A stretch of DNA of 6,681 nt from Planctomycetaceae bacterium UBA4732. Its GTDB lineage: Bacteria; Planctomycetota; Planctomycetia; Gemmatales; Gemmataceae. Below the pieces are notes generated by a model. That model made no database searches and was not told where the DNA came from. It was given only the letters and a program-made list of their open reading frames with translations. Location of the stretch: positions 40,414-47,094 of the forward strand of contig DHJA01000141.1 of the NCBI GenBank assembly GCA_002404095.1, given 5' to 3'. Shown here piece after piece: positions 5,921 through 6,681 of the stretch; position 1 is the first letter of the stretch, and each line of letters starts with the position of its first letter. A program made the position numbers and the translations under genes.

Positions 5921-6582
5921 CATTTTGACGGCTGATCGGGGTGCAACTGGTCCAGTTCCCACCGAAGAGGATTTTCGACCACGTAATTTCGCAGCCGGTC
6001 CAACGAGGTCTCCTCGCGGATGACGTGATCGTAATAGTTGCGTTGCCAGAAGCGGCCGCCCGGCGTACCCCGCGCCTGATTAACGGACTTCGTCGATTGG
6101 AATTTGAAATAGGCCACGACTTGGCCCAGCGTCGGACACCGCAGGACGGCTTCGATGGCGGCCGAATTGGTGGATTGGGATAGGTGGTTTCGGTCTTTGC
6201 ACGGCGCGGGGCGGGGAAACCCCGCCCCTACCGTGGGACGCTCCTTCGGTAGGGGCGGGGTCTCCCCGCCCTCGACTGTCAACGGCTCGCTATTGGTCGT
6301 TTCAAGGGCCGGCGCGCCCAGAACGACGATGCCGTGTAGGTGGTTGGGCATGACGACCCATGCGTCCAGGTCCAGGCGGGGGAAACGCCGCGGCAAGTCG
6401 TTCCACCAATTTTCCACCATCCGGCCGAAAGGGCTTAACACCACGGCCGCGCCCGCGACTTCGCCCAAGAGGCATTCTCGTCCCTGCACGCAGATTGTGA
6501 CGAAATAGGCTCCGGCCTGGGAATAATCGTATTGCCGCAGGCGGACCGAACGGCGGTGATGGCGTTCTGGGTCGTAGCGCAT
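5917..6582 (-). CDS. REP-associated tyrosine transposase (RAYT, Y1/HUH family)
   Basis: This 221-residue protein has the RAYT hallmarks. The N-terminal block (RSVRLRQYDYSQAGAYFVTICVQGRE, residues 11-36, split here as RSVRLRQYDYS and QAGAYFVTICVQGRE) is typical; the HUH metal site is His81-Leu-His83 in MPNHLHGIV; the catalytic tyrosine is Tyr183 or Tyr184 in QRNYYDHVIR. Such enzymes cut and join single-stranded DNA at REP sequences, usually recognising the GTAG foot. Between the HUH motif and the tyrosine, residues about 104-127 are encoded by two back-to-back REPs (C and D), so this linker is repeat-derived; the frame stays open. The stop codon belongs to REP B. Translation starts at ATG 6582 behind a strong GGAGG (6594-6590) with 7-base spacing, unlike the other genes here. 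All catalytic residues are present, so activity is plausible, unless the insert disturbs folding. It is convergent with the cytochrome gene and no functional link to it is evident. Confidence 0.94.
   Translation of the reverse strand: MRYDPERHHRRSVRLRQYDYSQAGAYFVTICVQGRECLLGEVAGAAVVLSPFGRMVENWWNDLPRRFPRLDLDAWVVMPNHLHGIVVLGAPALETTNSEPLTVEGGETPPLPKERPTVGAGFPRPAPCKDRNHLSQSTNSAAIEAVLRCPTLGQVVAYFKFQSTKSVNQARGTPGGRFWQRNYYDHVIREETSLDRLRNYVVENPLRWELDQLHPDQPSKW
6209..6231 (-). repeat. REP C, inside the RAYT coding sequence
   Basis: On the minus strand: GTAG, GGGCGGGG, loop TTT, CCCCGCCC, with a perfect stem. It is read in frame as part of the segment VGAGFPRP of the RAYT protein. REP C and REP D are arranged with their GTAG feet facing each other across 17 bases. 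Confidence 0.9.
6249..6271 (+). repeat. REP D, inside the RAYT coding sequence
   Basis: On the plus strand: GTAG, GGGCGGGG, loop TCT, CCCCGCCC, with a perfect stem. The RAYT gene reads its complement, giving the segment EGGETPPLP. It shares the TCT loop with REP A, while B, C and E have TTT. Confidence 0.9.
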
Positions 6583-6589
6583 AAGGATT

Positions 6590-6594
6590 CCTCC
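6590..6594 (-). promoter_or_regulatory. Strong Shine-Dalgarno of the RAYT gene
   Basis: GGAGG on the minus strand lies 7 bases before the ATG at 6582 and fixes the start codon. It is the only strong ribosome-binding site in the window. I see no clear promoter hexamers between it and the window end. Confidence 0.8.
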
Positions 6595-6612
6595 GACCGC
6601 GGACGTAGGAGC

Positions 6613-6681
6613 GGCGCCTGTACGGTAGGGGCGGGGTTTCCCCGCCCTGGACGGTTCGTGGACCGGCCGTCACGTCGTTTC
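6613..6681 (+). repeat. Right copy of the 69-bp direct repeat, reaching the window edge
   Basis: This matches 5822-5890 at a constant offset, with a GGCGCCTG start, a REP (E) and the identical 34-base tail. It is cut by the window end, so the repeat may be longer, for example continuing into an inverted REP as the left copy does. Confidence 0.85.
6625..6647 (+). repeat. REP E, upstream of the RAYT gene
   Basis: GTAG, GGGCGGGG, loop TTT, CCCCGCCC, with a perfect stem. It lies 42 bases upstream of the RAYT start codon, within the gene's probable 5' region, so it could affect RAYT expression or serve as a target for the RAYT protein near its own promoter. Confidence 0.9.

Larger units (their letters stand above)
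5822..6681. mobile_element. RAYT/REP unit bounded by a 69-bp direct repeat
   Basis: The RAYT gene lies between two gap-free direct copies of a 69-bp sequence (5822-5890 and 6613-6681, offset 791 bases), which differ at five positions by my reading. Each copy contains one GTAG-footed REP hairpin followed by an identical 34-base tail. Three more REPs lie between, two of them inside the RAYT frame. RAYTs are HUH-type relatives of IS200/IS605 transposases that are thought to spread REP sequences. The arrangement suggests either a mobilised gene-plus-repeats block or repeated insertion of a longer REP-tail element. The right copy reaches the window end, so its true boundary is unseen. Confidence 0.7.

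Noticed and set aside
5834..6647. CRISPR array from repeated palindromes
   Set aside because: Copies are unevenly spaced, in mixed orientation, partly inside a gene, and accompany a RAYT; there are no uniform spacers or cas genes.

Overview
This is GC-rich bacterial DNA that looks planctomycete (PVC superphylum). The strongest sign is the 1097-residue exported protein that joins a beta-propeller, a helical-repeat middle and a C-terminal CxxCH cytochrome of the Pirellula/Verrucomicrobium type, an architecture typical of planctomycetes. GC-rich REP hairpins with a REP-associated transposase (RAYT) and mostly weak Shine-Dalgarno sites fit this. The genus cannot be fixed from the window.

Layout. 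Positions 1-2206 hold a minus-strand lipid-type operon, read right to left: a soluble di-iron acyl-ACP desaturase (2206-1373), then a ketoacyl-ACP synthase homologue (1338-64). A further reading frame may start at 51 and run off the left edge. Positions 2207-2511 are a divergent intergenic region with candidate promoters in both directions and several short inverted repeats. Positions 2512-5805 (plus strand) encode the large exported cytochrome. Positions 5822-6681 are a RAYT/REP unit: a minus-strand RAYT gene (6582-5917), five copies of a 23-bp GTAG-footed hairpin, and a 69-bp direct repeat on either side of the gene.

How the parts work together. The desaturase keeps all six di-iron ligands and should act on acyl-ACP. 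The KS homologue after it has lost Cys, His and His of the thiolase-fold active site (replaced by Asp, Gln and Asn), so it is probably a non-condensing partner similar in concept to a chain-length factor. The operon may therefore make or tailor an unusual acyl chain, with the active KS and ACP expected outside the window. The cytochrome is a separate periplasmic redox protein of unknown substrate. The RAYT and its REPs form a selfish or domesticated repeat system. Two REPs lie inside the RAYT reading frame and are translated, and the RAYT stop codon is made from the GTAG foot of a third.

The points most worth a second look are the triple active-site loss in the KS homologue and the REP sequences built into the RAYT gene itself.
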